Below, in pieces: positions 7,383 through 16,225 of a stretch of 64,000 bases of DNA. This stretch comes from Sphingopyxis sp. BE259. GTDB taxonomy: Bacteria > Pseudomonadota > Alphaproteobacteria > Sphingomonadales > Sphingomonadaceae. The translations under genes and the position numbers were made by a program. The first letter of the stretch is position 1. Each line of letters begins with the position of its first letter. The notes under the pieces are model-generated. The model was given only the letters and a program-made list of their open reading frames with translations. It was not told where the DNA came from and ran no database searches. The stretch covers positions 1,724,001 to 1,788,000 of the forward strand of contig NZ_JAVDWM010000001.1 in NCBI RefSeq assembly GCF_031457495.1, read 5' to 3'.

Positions 7383-10379
7383 ATGCGGGCGTCTCAAAAG
7401 CAGTGGCTGGGCAAGTTTCTGGTCGGCACATCGGCGTTGTCGCTGATGGGCGCGGCGCAAACGGCCATGGCGCAGGACGCGCCCGCGGACAACGCCGTCG
7501 ATGGCGACGAAATCGTCGTCACCGGGATCCGGGCCAGCCTGGCCGCATCCGCCGACATCAAGCGCGAGGCGCAGGGCGTCGTCGATGCGATTTCGGCGGA
7601 AGACATGGGCAAATTCCCCGACACCAACCTCGCCGAATCGCTCCAGCGTATCACCGGGGTGTCGATCGACCGGTCGAACGGCGAAGGCTCGTTCGTGACG
7701 GTGCGCGGCTTCGGTCCCGAATTCAACCTGGTGACGCTCAACAGCCGTCAGATGCCGACCGCGTCGCTGGGCGATGGCGCCAGCGCCCCCTCGTCGCGCT
7801 CGTTCGATTTTGCTAATCTCGCGTCCGAAGGTGTCGCCGGGGTCGAGGTATACAAGACCGGCCGCGCTGCGATCGCGTCGGGCGGCATCGGCTCGTCGAT
7901 CAACATCAAGACGCCGCGGCCGCTCGACAAGCCCGGCCTGTCGGGCAGCCTGGCGGTCAAGGGCGTCTATGACAGCTCGCGGAACGAGGGCAATCCGATC
8001 ACCCCCGAAGTGTCGGGCATCCTGTCGACGACCTTTGCCGACGACCGCGTTGGCATCCTGATCGCGGGTTCGTGGCAGAAGCGCAAAGCGAGCGTCAACA
8101 CGGCGAATGTCGGCTGGCGCGACGGCTATCTGGGCAATGAGAATAACTGGGGTTCGCTGACCCAGGATCCCAATGACACGCGGTTCGGGCAGATCACCAA
8201 CCGTCCGGGGCCTACCGACGTCTATCAGGTGGCGCAGAATGCGTCCTACGACCTCAACGACATCGACCGCGAGCGCATAAACGGGCAGGCGGTGCTGCAA
8301 TTTCGCCCGATCGACAGCCTGACCGCGACGGTCGATTACACCTACTCGCGTAACACCGTCGAAGTGCGCAACAGCAATGTCGGCGTGTGGTTCAACCATA
8401 ACAACACGTCGAGCGCGTGGACCGACGGCCCCGTCGCGGGACCGATCTTTTACTCCGAAGCCTTTGGCGCCGGTGAGAACAAGGATCTGTCGTACAGCGG
8501 CTCGCTGGTCGCGAACCGGACCGAGAACAAGTCGCTCGGCGGCAATCTGCGCTGGGATGCGCCCGGCGGCGTCACGATGGAACTGGATTTCCATCACTCG
8601 ACCGCCGAGTCCAAGCCGACGAACAAATATGGTTCCAGTGTGTCGGTCGGCAACGCGGTGTTCGGCGTGGTCAACCAGCGGATCGATTTCGACTCCTATC
8701 TGCCGGTCATCTCGTACCAGATGCGCCCGGGCACCGATGCGCTCAACGCCGCGCTGATCACGCCGACGGGCAACGCATTCCGTAACGCGTATTTCAAAGA
8801 CGAGATCAACCAGGTCCAGCTGCGCGGTCGTTACGACCATGACGGCGACTTCCTCGACAGCATCGATTTCGGCGTCTCGTACATCGAGAACAAGGTGCGT
8901 TCGGCCTATGGCTTCATCCAGAATGACAGCTGGGGCGGGGCGGGGCCGGCGTCGGACATTCCCGACGACATCTTTACGCTGGAAACGCTGCCCGACAAAT
9001 TCAAGGGGCTGAGCGGCGCCGCCGACATCATCCCGAGCTTTTACAAGTTCGATTTCGAGCGGATGGTCGACCTGATCGACGGGCTGTACGGCACCTGTAA
9101 CGCCGCGGGTTCTGCCGACACCTGTCTCGCCAATTACACCACCGACCGCCGCCTGACCGAGAAGACGCTGTCGCCCTATATCCAGGTGTCGACCAAGTTC
9201 GACGTTGGCGCTGGCGAGGCGCACCTGACGGCGGGTGTGCGTTATGAGGACACGATTGTCGATGCCACCGCGCTGGTGCCGATCCCGACCGGCACGCGCT
9301 GGGTCGCGGCGAACGAGTTCGGTGTGATCTTTGGCCCGACGAGCGACTTTACCCGCTTCAAGGGCGACTATAGTCATTGGCTGCCCGCGGTCGATTTCGA
9401 CATCGAACCGTTCGAGAACGTCAAATTGCGCGCGTCTTACAGCCACACGATCACCCGGCCCGATTATGCCAGCATGCAGGGCGGTCGGACGATCGATCAG
9501 CTGTTCCGCATCGCTGGCGGCACGGGCAGCCAAGGGAATCCCGGCCTGCTGCCCTACAAGTCAAAGAACATCGATCTTTCGGCCGAGTGGTATTACAACC
9601 GCGACAGCTATATTTCGGCGGGCTTCTTCCACAAGCGCGTGTCGAACTTCCTGTCGACGACGCGGGTCGATGATACCGCCTTCGGGCTCACCAATCCGGC
9701 CGACGGGCCGCGCTATCGCGCCGCGCTGGCGGCCCGCGGCGCCAACGCGGGGGCCAATGATCTGCGCGATTTCATCCTGCGCAACTATCCCGCTTCGGTG
9801 CGGGTAAACCGCGATGCCAATGGCAATCCGGTCCTTGACGCCAGCGGGTTCTGGACCGGCGACATTTTGGGACTGGCCGAGGATGCGCCGCTGAATTTCG
9901 AGATTACTACGCCGATCAACAGCGACCAGTCGGCGACGATCAAAGGGTTCGAATTCGCGCTGCAACATAGCCTGTGGGACACCGGCTTTGGCGTCATCCT
10001 GAACTACACGATCGTCAATGGCGACGCGACTTACGACAATACACAGCCATCGACGGTGCCGCAATTTGCCCTGACCGGGCTCAGCGATAGTGCCAATGCT
10101 GTGCTCTATTATGACAAGGGTCCGCTTCAGGCGCGTGTGGCTTGGAACTGGCGCGACAAATTCCTGGCCGGGACGGGGCCGAACCCCTTCTATGTCGAGG
10201 AATATTGGCAGATCGACGCCAGCGCGAGTTACGAGTTCATCCCGGGCTTCACCGGCTTTGTCGAGGCGATCAACCTGACCGGCGAAAGCCGCCGCGGCCA
10301 CCTGCGCTCCGAGAATAACGTCGCCTTCGCATCGCCGGGCTTCGCCCGCTATGCGGCAGGGGTCCGGTTCAGCTTCTGA
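7383..10379 (+). CDS. TonB-dependent outer-membrane receptor (Xanthomonas/Caulobacter type)
   Basis: This outer-membrane, TonB-energised importer is probably for oligosaccharides. Its 998 residues start with a signal peptide (MRASQKQWLGKFLVGTSALSLMGAAQTAMAQ) and a TonB-box-like region DEIVVTGIRASL. The plug carries the sequence typical of the TonB-Xanth-Caul family (GKFPDTNLAESLQRITGVSIDR, EGSFVTVRGFGPEFNLVTLNSR). The barrel ends in an aromatic C terminus (RYAAGVRFSF). It is preceded by the LacI-type operator pair and followed by a terminator, then by the halogenase/SapC/cupin cassette and glucan hydrolases. The substrate, likely a beta-glucan fragment, is inferred only from neighbours. Confidence 0.93.
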   Translation: MRASQKQWLGKFLVGTSALSLMGAAQTAMAQDAPADNAVDGDEIVVTGIRASLAASADIKREAQGVVDAISAEDMGKFPDTNLAESLQRITGVSIDRSNGEGSFVTVRGFGPEFNLVTLNSRQMPTASLGDGASAPSSRSFDFANLASEGVAGVEVYKTGRAAIASGGIGSSINIKTPRPLDKPGLSGSLAVKGVYDSSRNEGNPITPEVSGILSTTFADDRVGILIAGSWQKRKASVNTANVGWRDGYLGNENNWGSLTQDPNDTRFGQITNRPGPTDVYQVAQNASYDLNDIDRERINGQAVLQFRPIDSLTATVDYTYSRNTVEVRNSNVGVWFNHNNTSSAWTDGPVAGPIFYSEAFGAGENKDLSYSGSLVANRTENKSLGGNLRWDAPGGVTMELDFHHSTAESKPTNKYGSSVSVGNAVFGVVNQRIDFDSYLPVISYQMRPGTDALNAALITPTGNAFRNAYFKDEINQVQLRGRYDHDGDFLDSIDFGVSYIENKVRSAYGFIQNDSWGGAGPASDIPDDIFTLETLPDKFKGLSGAADIIPSFYKFDFERMVDLIDGLYGTCNAAGSADTCLANYTTDRRLTEKTLSPYIQVSTKFDVGAGEAHLTAGVRYEDTIVDATALVPIPTGTRWVAANEFGVIFGPTSDFTRFKGDYSHWLPAVDFDIEPFENVKLRASYSHTITRPDYASMQGGRTIDQLFRIAGGTGSQGNPGLLPYKSKNIDLSAEWYYNRDSYISAGFFHKRVSNFLSTTRVDDTAFGLTNPADGPRYRAALAARGANAGANDLRDFILRNYPASVRVNRDANGNPVLDASGFWTGDILGLAEDAPLNFEITTPINSDQSATIKGFEFALQHSLWDTGFGVILNYTIVNGDATYDNTQPSTVPQFALTGLSDSANAVLYYDKGPLQARVAWNWRDKFLAGTGPNPFYVEEYWQIDASASYEFIPGFTGFVEAINLTGESRRGHLRSENNVAFASPGFARYAAGVRFSF

Positions 10380-10414
10380 CACGGGCGGACCTCGCCCGCC
10401 GGGTCGCAGGCAGG

Positions 10415-10446
10415 AGAGCCGCACCTTTTCGAAGGGCGGCTCTTTT
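10415..10446 (+). terminator. Rho-independent terminator after the TonB receptor
   Basis: AGAGCCGC (10415-10422) pairs perfectly with GCGGCTCT (10436-10443), with a 13-nt loop and a T-run at 10443-10446. It lies 36 bases after the receptor stop and before the halogenase gene, so the receptor can be expressed in excess over the downstream genes. Confidence 0.75.
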
Positions 10447-10485
10447 GCGTGACGGCGGCGGGATGCTGGCTTAGGATCGACGCCA

Positions 10486-12021
10486 ATGGATAATATGGTC
10501 GAGAGGGTAGTCATCGTGGGCGGCGGCACCGCCGGCTGGCTCGCGGCGTCGCTGCTCGCCGCCTCTCGGCATGGCGCGTCGGGACGGCTGTCGGTGACCC
10601 TGATCGAGGCGCCCGATATTCCAACCATCGGGGTGGGCGAAGGCACCTGGCCGACGATGCGCGACACGCTCGCCCGCATCGGGATCGGCGAGGCCGAGTT
10701 CCTGGCCGCGTGCGACGGATCGTTCAAACAGGGATCGCGTTTCGACGGCTGGGTGACCGGCGCCGCGGATGACCGCTATTTGCATCCGTTCACCCCGCCG
10801 CCCGCGATGCCGACCGGCGAGCTGCTGGCGGCATGGCGCGCGGGCGATTCCGGCCAGCCTTATGCCGCGGCGATGAGTGCGCAGGCGCATATCTGCGACC
10901 TCAATCTGGCGCCGCGGCAGCGGGCGATGCCCGATTATCAGGGCGCCGCCAATTACGCCTATCATCTCGACGCTGGGAAATTCGCTGCGTTGCTGAGCAA
11001 GCATGCGGTGCAGCGGCTGGGTGTGCGGCATATCGCCGATCATGTCACCGGGGTGCAGCGTGATAGCGACGGCGGCATCGCGGCGGTGGCAACGCGGCAG
11101 CATGACGACATCGGCGGTGACCTGTTCATCGATTGCACGGGCCATGCCTCGCTGTTGATCGGCGGCGAGTTGGGCGTCGAATGGATCGACCGCAGCGACA
11201 CGTTGTTCAACGACCGCGCGCTGGCGGCGCAGGTGCCGGTGGCGCCGGGCAGCGCGATCGCGTCGCAGACGGTGGCGACCGCGCACGACGCGGGCTGGAT
11301 TTGGGACATCGGCCTGCCGGGGCGGCGGGGCATCGGTTGCGTCTATGCCAGCCGCTTCATGGACGATGACGCGGCGGAGGCGGTCCTGCGCGGCTATATC
11401 GCGCGCGTCCTGCCCGATGCGCCCGAGGTTCCGGCGCGGCGGCTGCGTTTTCCGACCGGTCACCGGGCGCGGTTCTGGGAGGGCAATTGCGTCGCCATCG
11501 GGCTGTCGGCTGGGTTCATCGAGCCGCTGGAGGCGTCGGCGATCGTGATGATCGAATTGTCGCTGCGCGCGCTGATCGACAATTTTCCGGCGAGCCGCGC
11601 GGCGATGCCGATCCACGCTGATCGTTTCAACGACCTGTTCCGCTATCGCTGGGACCGCATCGTCGATTTCCTCAAGCTCCACTATGCGCTGAGCCGGCGC
11701 ACCGAGCCATACTGGCTGGCGCAGCGCGATCCCGCGCAAATGCCGCCGCGGCTGACCGACCAGTTGCGGCTATGGCGCGACCAGCCGCCGTCGGTCTGGG
11801 ATTTTGCGCGCGTCGACGAGATTTTCTCGGCCGAAAGCCACCAATATATTCTCTACGGCATGGGCTTTCCGGTGCCGGCCGACCTGCCCAGCGGCGATCG
11901 TGCCGCCGCCGCCATCGCCGAAGCCCGCCTGCGCGCCCGCACCCTGGCGGCGGCTTTGCCAGCCAACCGCGATTATCTCGACGCGCTGCAACCCCAAACC
12001 GCCGCGCTGGCCGCGCGATAG
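10486..12021 (+). CDS. Flavin-dependent tryptophan halogenase family protein (copy 1)
   Basis: This is a 511-residue PF04820-family protein. The N-terminal FAD-binding motif is [14 protein letters not shown], followed by [10 protein letters not shown]. The lysine that generates the haloamine in true halogenases is retained ([11 protein letters not shown]), as is the glutamate region ([13 protein letters not shown]). The halogenase signature WxWxIP is altered: the sequence reads [10 protein letters not shown], with G in place of P. Members of this family beside TonB receptors are widespread in Caulobacterales and Sphingomonadales and their native substrates are mostly unknown. It is followed by SapC, cupin-8 and a second halogenase homologue, forming a four-gene cassette. 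Whether it halogenates is uncertain. Confidence 0.88.
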   Translation: MDNMVERVVIVGGGTAGWLAASLLAASRHGASGRLSVTLIEAPDIPTIGVGEGTWPTMRDTLARIGIGEAEFLAACDGSFKQGSRFDGWVTGAADDRYLHPFTPPPAMPTGELLAAWRAGDSGQPYAAAMSAQAHICDLNLAPRQRAMPDYQGAANYAYHLDAGKFAALLSKHAVQRLGVRHIADHVTGVQRDSDGGIAAVATRQHDDIGGDLFIDCTGHASLLIGGELGVEWIDRSDTLFNDRALAAQVPVAPGSAIASQTVATAHDAGWIWDIGLPGRRGIGCVYASRFMDDDAAEAVLRGYIARVLPDAPEVPARRLRFPTGHRARFWEGNCVAIGLSAGFIEPLEASAIVMIELSLRALIDNFPASRAAMPIHADRFNDLFRYRWDRIVDFLKLHYALSRRTEPYWLAQRDPAQMPPRLTDQLRLWRDQPPSVWDFARVDEIFSAESHQYILYGMGFPVPADLPSGDRAAAAIAEARLRARTLAAALPANRDYLDALQPQTAALAAR

Positions 12022-12032
12022 AAAGAGTTTTG

Positions 12033-12752
12033 ATGCCCCGCCACGCTGTCCTCGACAAAGACGTCCATCGCGACCTGCGCGTTCGCACCGATGCGGGGGC
12101 GGCGCTGGGCGACGGCATGATGGCGGTGTTGACCGTGCCGACCGAGTTTCGCCGTGTGCAGGCGCATTTCCCGATCCTTTTCCGCCGCGATGCGGGGCAG
12201 GGCGATTTCACCGCGCTGGCGCTGTTCGGGTTCGACACGGGCGAGAATCTGTTTCTCGACGGCGATCGCTGGGACGCGGGCTATCGCCCACTGGCGCTGG
12301 CGATCCAGCCGTTCCTGGTCGGGCGCCCCGCCAACGGCAACGGTCCGGGGCAGGTGCATATCGACCTCGACCATCCGCGGATTGCAGACGCCAGCGACGG
12401 GGTGCGATTGTTCGACGGCGACGGCGTGGCGACGCCGTTCCTGGAGGCGATCGCCGAACGGCTTGGCGATCTGGATGAGGGGTATCGCGACAGCGCCGCA
12501 TTTTATGACGCGCTGCGGGCGCATGATCTGCTCGAACCGTTCAGCCTTGAGGTGACGCTGAACGATGGCGCGAAACATTCGCTCGTCGGCTTTCATATCA
12601 TCGATGAGGACCGGGTGCGCTCGCTGGAAGCCGACGCGCTCGGCGCGTTGCACGCTGCGGGCCATCTGATGCCGATGTTCATGGCGATGGCGTCGTTGTC
12701 GCAACTGTCCGTGCTGGTTGAGCGCAAGAACCGCAGGATCGGTGGTGGCTGA
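12033..12752 (+). CDS. SapC family protein
   Basis: This 239-residue SapC-family protein is named after a Campylobacter S-layer locus gene; the family function is poorly defined. The start is ATG 12033, 11 bases after the halogenase stop and preceded by a GAAAGAG purine stretch. Family-like segments are the N-terminal PVTEFR-like VLTVPTEFRRVQAHFPILFRR, the FGFDTGENLF region, and the C-terminal VDEDRV-like HIIDEDRVRSLEADALGALH. No signal peptide is visible, so it is probably cytosolic. It sits between a halogenase homologue and a cupin-8 gene, a recurring arrangement near TonB receptors. Its end overlaps the cupin gene. Confidence 0.85.
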   Translation: MPRHAVLDKDVHRDLRVRTDAGAALGDGMMAVLTVPTEFRRVQAHFPILFRRDAGQGDFTALALFGFDTGENLFLDGDRWDAGYRPLALAIQPFLVGRPANGNGPGQVHIDLDHPRIADASDGVRLFDGDGVATPFLEAIAERLGDLDEGYRDSAAFYDALRAHDLLEPFSLEVTLNDGAKHSLVGFHIIDEDRVRSLEADALGALHAAGHLMPMFMAMASLSQLSVLVERKNRRIGGG

Positions 12753-13776
12753 CCTGGGCGGTACCATCTACGACCGCCTCGCGCGGGTGCCCGAACGCGA
12801 ATGGGACCGGGCGGCGGGATTAAGCGCGTTGCTCGATGGCGCGCGCGAACCCTTTGTCCTGCGCGGTCTGGTCGCCGACTGGCCCTTGGTCGAAGCGGGT
12901 CGGCGATCGGCGGCGGCGGCGCGGCGTTATCTGCTCGATCATGCCCGCGACCGGCCGTTCACCGTGTCGATCGGGCCGCCGGGGCATGACGGGCGGCTGT
13001 TCTACGACGCCGACATGGCGATGAATTTCCGCACCGGCACCGGCAAGCTCGCCGATATTTTTTCAGGGATCGACGCCAGCGAGGCGGAGAGCGACCCGCG
13101 CACCGTCTATCTCGCCTCGATCGACATCCCGGCGCATTTCGACGGTTTGGACGAGGCGAATCCTATCGACCTGGGGATGCGCGATCCACTCAAAAGCATC
13201 TGGATCGGCACCCGCACCCGGATCGCGGCGCATAATGATTTTCCCGACAATCTGGCGTGCTGCGCTGCCGGTCGCCGCCGCTTCACGCTGTTCCCACCCA
13301 GCCAGTTTCGCAATTTATATCTGGGGCCGATCGACAACACGCCGGCCGGCCGCGCGGTCAGCATGGTGGATTTCGACGCCCCCGATCTGGCGGCGCACCC
13401 GGACTTTGTCGCCGCGATGGCAGAGGCGCAGACGGTCGAACTCGAGCCCGGCGACGCGATCTTCATCCCGTCGATGTGGTGGCACCATGTCGAGGGGCTG
13501 GCGCCGTTCAACATCCTGGTCAATTACTGGTGGCGCAGCTCCCCGGCGTGGCTGGGCCAGCCGCAGGAGGCGCTGAACCACGCGATCCTGGCGATCCGCG
13601 ACCTGCCGCCCGCCGACAAGGCGATCTGGCGCGAGATGTTCGACCATTATGTTTTCGCCAACGACGACCGGGTGACCGACCATATTCCTGAAGCCGCGCG
13701 CAGCGTGCTGGCCCCGCTCACGCCCGAGAGTGCGGGGCGGCTGCGCGCCTTTTTGTTGAGAGCGTTGAACCGATGA
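12745..13776 (+). CDS. Cupin-like (cupin_8 / JmjC-fold) protein
   Basis: This is a probable Fe(II)/2-oxoglutarate-dependent oxygenase-like protein of the cupin_8 family. The start is GTG 12745, preceded by AGGA at 12735-12738 and overlapping the sapC stop; GTG 12742 or TTG 12718 are alternatives. The N-terminal part has the family's PFVLRGLVADWPLVEAG. The metal-binding triad is suggested by HND (in RIAAHNDFPDNLAC) and the later H of IPSMWWHHVEGL, spaced as in FIH/JMJD-type proteins. It has 343 residues. Its stop overlaps the next halogenase start (ATGA), so the pair is coupled. The substrate is unknown. Confidence 0.85.
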   Translation: MADLGGTIYDRLARVPEREWDRAAGLSALLDGAREPFVLRGLVADWPLVEAGRRSAAAARRYLLDHARDRPFTVSIGPPGHDGRLFYDADMAMNFRTGTGKLADIFSGIDASEAESDPRTVYLASIDIPAHFDGLDEANPIDLGMRDPLKSIWIGTRTRIAAHNDFPDNLACCAAGRRRFTLFPPSQFRNLYLGPIDNTPAGRAVSMVDFDAPDLAAHPDFVAAMAEAQTVELEPGDAIFIPSMWWHHVEGLAPFNILVNYWWRSSPAWLGQPQEALNHAILAIRDLPPADKAIWREMFDHYVFANDDRVTDHIPEAARSVLAPLTPESAGRLRAFLLRALNR

Positions 13777-15272
13777 ACCAGGACAAACCGATCCAGCGGG
13801 TCGTTATTGCGGGCGGCGGCACCGCGGGGTGGATGATGGCGGCCGCCATTGCCCGCACGATGGGAAAAACGATCGACCTGACACTGGTCGAATCCGAAGC
13901 GATCGGGACGATCGGGGTTGGCGAGTCGACGATCCCGCCGCTGGTCAATTTCAACCGTATTCTGGGCATCGCCGAGCCCGAATTTATGCGCGCGACGCAG
14001 GCGACGTTCAAGCTGGGCATTTTGTTCGACAATTGGAAGCACGATGGCGACAGCTATTTTCACAGCTTTGGCCTGTCCGGAAAAGATCATTGGTCGGCCG
14101 GGTTCCAGCATTTCTGGCTGAACGCACGCGAACGCGGCGATGACCGGCCGTATAGCGATTATTGCCTCGAACTGGTCGCAGCGATGGAAGGCAAGTTCGC
14201 GCATCTGCCCGAAGAGCGGATGAATTACGCCTATCATGTCGATGCGACATTATATGGACGGTACCTGCGCAAACTGGCCGAGGCCGATGGCTGCAAGCGT
14301 GTCGAAGGTAAGATCGCGCGGGTCGAACTGAACGGCGAGAGCGGTGACATCGCGGCGCTGCTGCTTGATGGCGAGCGGCGGGTCGAGGGCGATATGTTCG
14401 TCGATTGCACCGGCTTTCGCGGATTGCTGATCGACGGCGCTTTGCACGCGGGGTTCGAGGACTGGAGTCACTGGCTGCCCAACGACAGCGCGATCGCGGT
14501 GCAGGCGAAGCATCTGCGCGCGCCGCAACCCTATACGCAGGCAATCGCGCATGATGCGGGCTGGCAATGGCGCATCCCGCTGCAGCATCGCATGGGCGCG
14601 GGGATTGTTTATAGCAGCGGCTATCTGTCGCGCGACGCCGCCTATGACCGGCTGATGAGCAGCGTCGGCGAGCCGCTGATCGAACCGTTCGACATCAAGT
14701 TCAAAGGCGGCGTGCGGCGCAAGCAATGGTATCGCAACTGCGTGGCGGTTGGGCTGGCGGGCGGCTTTGTCGAACCGCTCGAGGCGACGACGGTCCACCT
14801 GATCCAGCGCGCGGTGCTGCGCTTTGTCCGGATGATGCCCAACGGCCGGGTCAGCGAGCGCGACGCCGCCGAGTTCAATGATCAGGCGCGGCTCGACATC
14901 GAACAGATCCGCGACTTTGTGGTGCTGCATTACAAGGCGACCAACCGCCGCGACAGCCCGTTCTGGCGCCATGTCGCGAACATGCCAATCCCCGATACGC
15001 TCCAGCAAAAGATCGAATTGTTCCGCGAAACCGGCCGCGTGTTCCGCAAATATGAGGAGCTGTTCGCGGAGAATAGCTGGGTTCAGGTGATGATGGGGCA
15101 GGGGATCGAACCGCAATCCTATCACCCGATCGCCGAAAAGCTGCGCGATGATGAGGTTGAGCGATTGTTCCAGACGCTCCGCGACAATATCGCGCAGACG
15201 GTGGCGACGCTGCCCGAGCATCACGTCTATGTTGCGCGCTATTGCGGCGCCGATGTGCCGCAGTGGGCATGA
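13773..15272 (+). CDS. Flavin-dependent tryptophan halogenase family protein (copy 2)
   Basis: This 499-residue PF04820 protein has all canonical halogenase signatures: the FAD motif VVIAGGGTAGWMMA, GVGESTIPPLV, the candidate catalytic lysine in ATFKLGILFDNW, an intact WxWxIP motif (GWQWRIPLQHR), and the GGFVEPLEATTVHLI segment with the conserved glutamate. It is therefore the better candidate of the two for true halogenating activity. The start overlaps the cupin stop (ATGA 13773-13776) and the stop overlaps the GH16 start region, so it is embedded in one operon from 10486 onward. The natural substrate is unknown, and tryptophan specificity should not be assumed. Confidence 0.9.
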   Translation: MNQDKPIQRVVIAGGGTAGWMMAAAIARTMGKTIDLTLVESEAIGTIGVGESTIPPLVNFNRILGIAEPEFMRATQATFKLGILFDNWKHDGDSYFHSFGLSGKDHWSAGFQHFWLNARERGDDRPYSDYCLELVAAMEGKFAHLPEERMNYAYHVDATLYGRYLRKLAEADGCKRVEGKIARVELNGESGDIAALLLDGERRVEGDMFVDCTGFRGLLIDGALHAGFEDWSHWLPNDSAIAVQAKHLRAPQPYTQAIAHDAGWQWRIPLQHRMGAGIVYSSGYLSRDAAYDRLMSSVGEPLIEPFDIKFKGGVRRKQWYRNCVAVGLAGGFVEPLEATTVHLIQRAVLRFVRMMPNGRVSERDAAEFNDQARLDIEQIRDFVVLHYKATNRRDSPFWRHVANMPIPDTLQQKIELFRETGRVFRKYEELFAENSWVQVMMGQGIEPQSYHPIAEKLRDDEVERLFQTLRDNIAQTVATLPEHHVYVARYCGADVPQWA

Positions 15273-16225
15273 GACGCGGCGCGTTCCTCCTGATGCTGGC
15301 CGCCGCGCTGACAGGCGGCGGCGCGGCGGCGAGAGAACCGGCGGCGGACGGCTGGCGGCTGATGTGGTCGGACGAGTTTGACGGCACCGCGATCGACCGC
15401 AGCAAATGGGACTTCGACGTCGATTGTTGGGGCGGCGGCAACAACGAACGGCAATGCTACACCGACAGCCAGAAGAACGCCGCGATCAAGGATGGCAAGC
15501 TGGTCATCACCGCGCGCAAAGAGAAAGCGACTGGCCCCGCCTTTCCGCTGGGCCAGCGCAGCGAGCCGGGTAAGGCGAACGCGCGCCAGACGCGCGAGTT
15601 CACGTCGGCGCGGCTGGTCACGCGCGGCAAGGCGGCATGGACCTATGGCAAGATCGAGGTGCGCGCCAAGCTGCCGCAGGGGCAGGGCACATGGCCCGCG
15701 ATCTGGATGCTGCCCGAAGGCCATCGCTATGGCACCTGGGCCGCGTCGGGCGAGATCGACATTTTGGAGGCGGTGAACCTGGGGGTGCGCTGCGACGAAT
15801 GCGTGGGCGGGATCGAGAACCGCATCCTCGGCACGCTGCATTTCGGCGGCGTGTGGCCAAAGAACGCGCATAAGAGCAACGAAATCGCCCTGCCGGGCAA
15901 GCTCGACGATTTCCATGTCTTCGGCATCGTGTGGGACAAGGGCAAGATCGTCTGGACCGTCGATGGCCGCCCCTATGCGACGCAGGTCGCCGGTGACTGG
16001 TACACCAGCGGATCGGCCGATCCGGCGGCACCGTTCGACCGTCCCTTTCACCTGATCCTGAACCTGGCGGTCGGCGGCGGGCTGGCCGAGGATCGCGGGA
16101 TCAAGGGCGTCGATATGCGCGGTTATCCCAAGGCGATGGAAATAGATTGGGTCCGCGTCTGGCAATGCGGCGAGGATGAAGCTAGCAGGGCGCGTTGCGG
16201 GACCAGCGGGGGCACAGCGGAATAA
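15269..16225 (+). CDS. Glycoside hydrolase family 16 (endo-beta-glucanase type)
   Basis: This secreted endo-acting beta-1,3 or mixed-linkage glucanase has 318 residues from ATG 15269, which overlaps the halogenase stop. A signal peptide is visible (MRRGAFLLMLAAALTGGGAAA). The catalytic ExDxxE signature is GEIDILEAVN (about residues 161-170), preceded by WPAIWMLPEG and the N-terminal WSDEFDGTAIDRSKW. The C terminus DWVRVWQC is typical. It is the hydrolase that gives this locus a glucan assignment. The downstream lacI start codon overlaps its TAA. Confidence 0.93.
   Translation: MRRGAFLLMLAAALTGGGAAAREPAADGWRLMWSDEFDGTAIDRSKWDFDVDCWGGGNNERQCYTDSQKNAAIKDGKLVITARKEKATGPAFPLGQRSEPGKANARQTREFTSARLVTRGKAAWTYGKIEVRAKLPQGQGTWPAIWMLPEGHRYGTWAASGEIDILEAVNLGVRCDECVGGIENRILGTLHFGGVWPKNAHKSNEIALPGKLDDFHVFGIVWDKGKIVWTVDGRPYATQVAGDWYTSGSADPAAPFDRPFHLILNLAVGGGLAEDRGIKGVDMRGYPKAMEIDWVRVWQCGEDEASRARCGTSGGTAE

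Noticed and set aside
7167..9533. A 788-codon open frame on the minus strand opposite the TonB receptor
   Set aside because: Same reason: the translation is an Arg/Asp/Val-rich shadow of the receptor gene, which has clear signal peptide, plug and barrel.
10486..15272. Considering the halogenase genes as a dedicated natural-product cluster
   Set aside because: No synthase, carrier protein or other biosynthetic gene is present; the context is sugar import.
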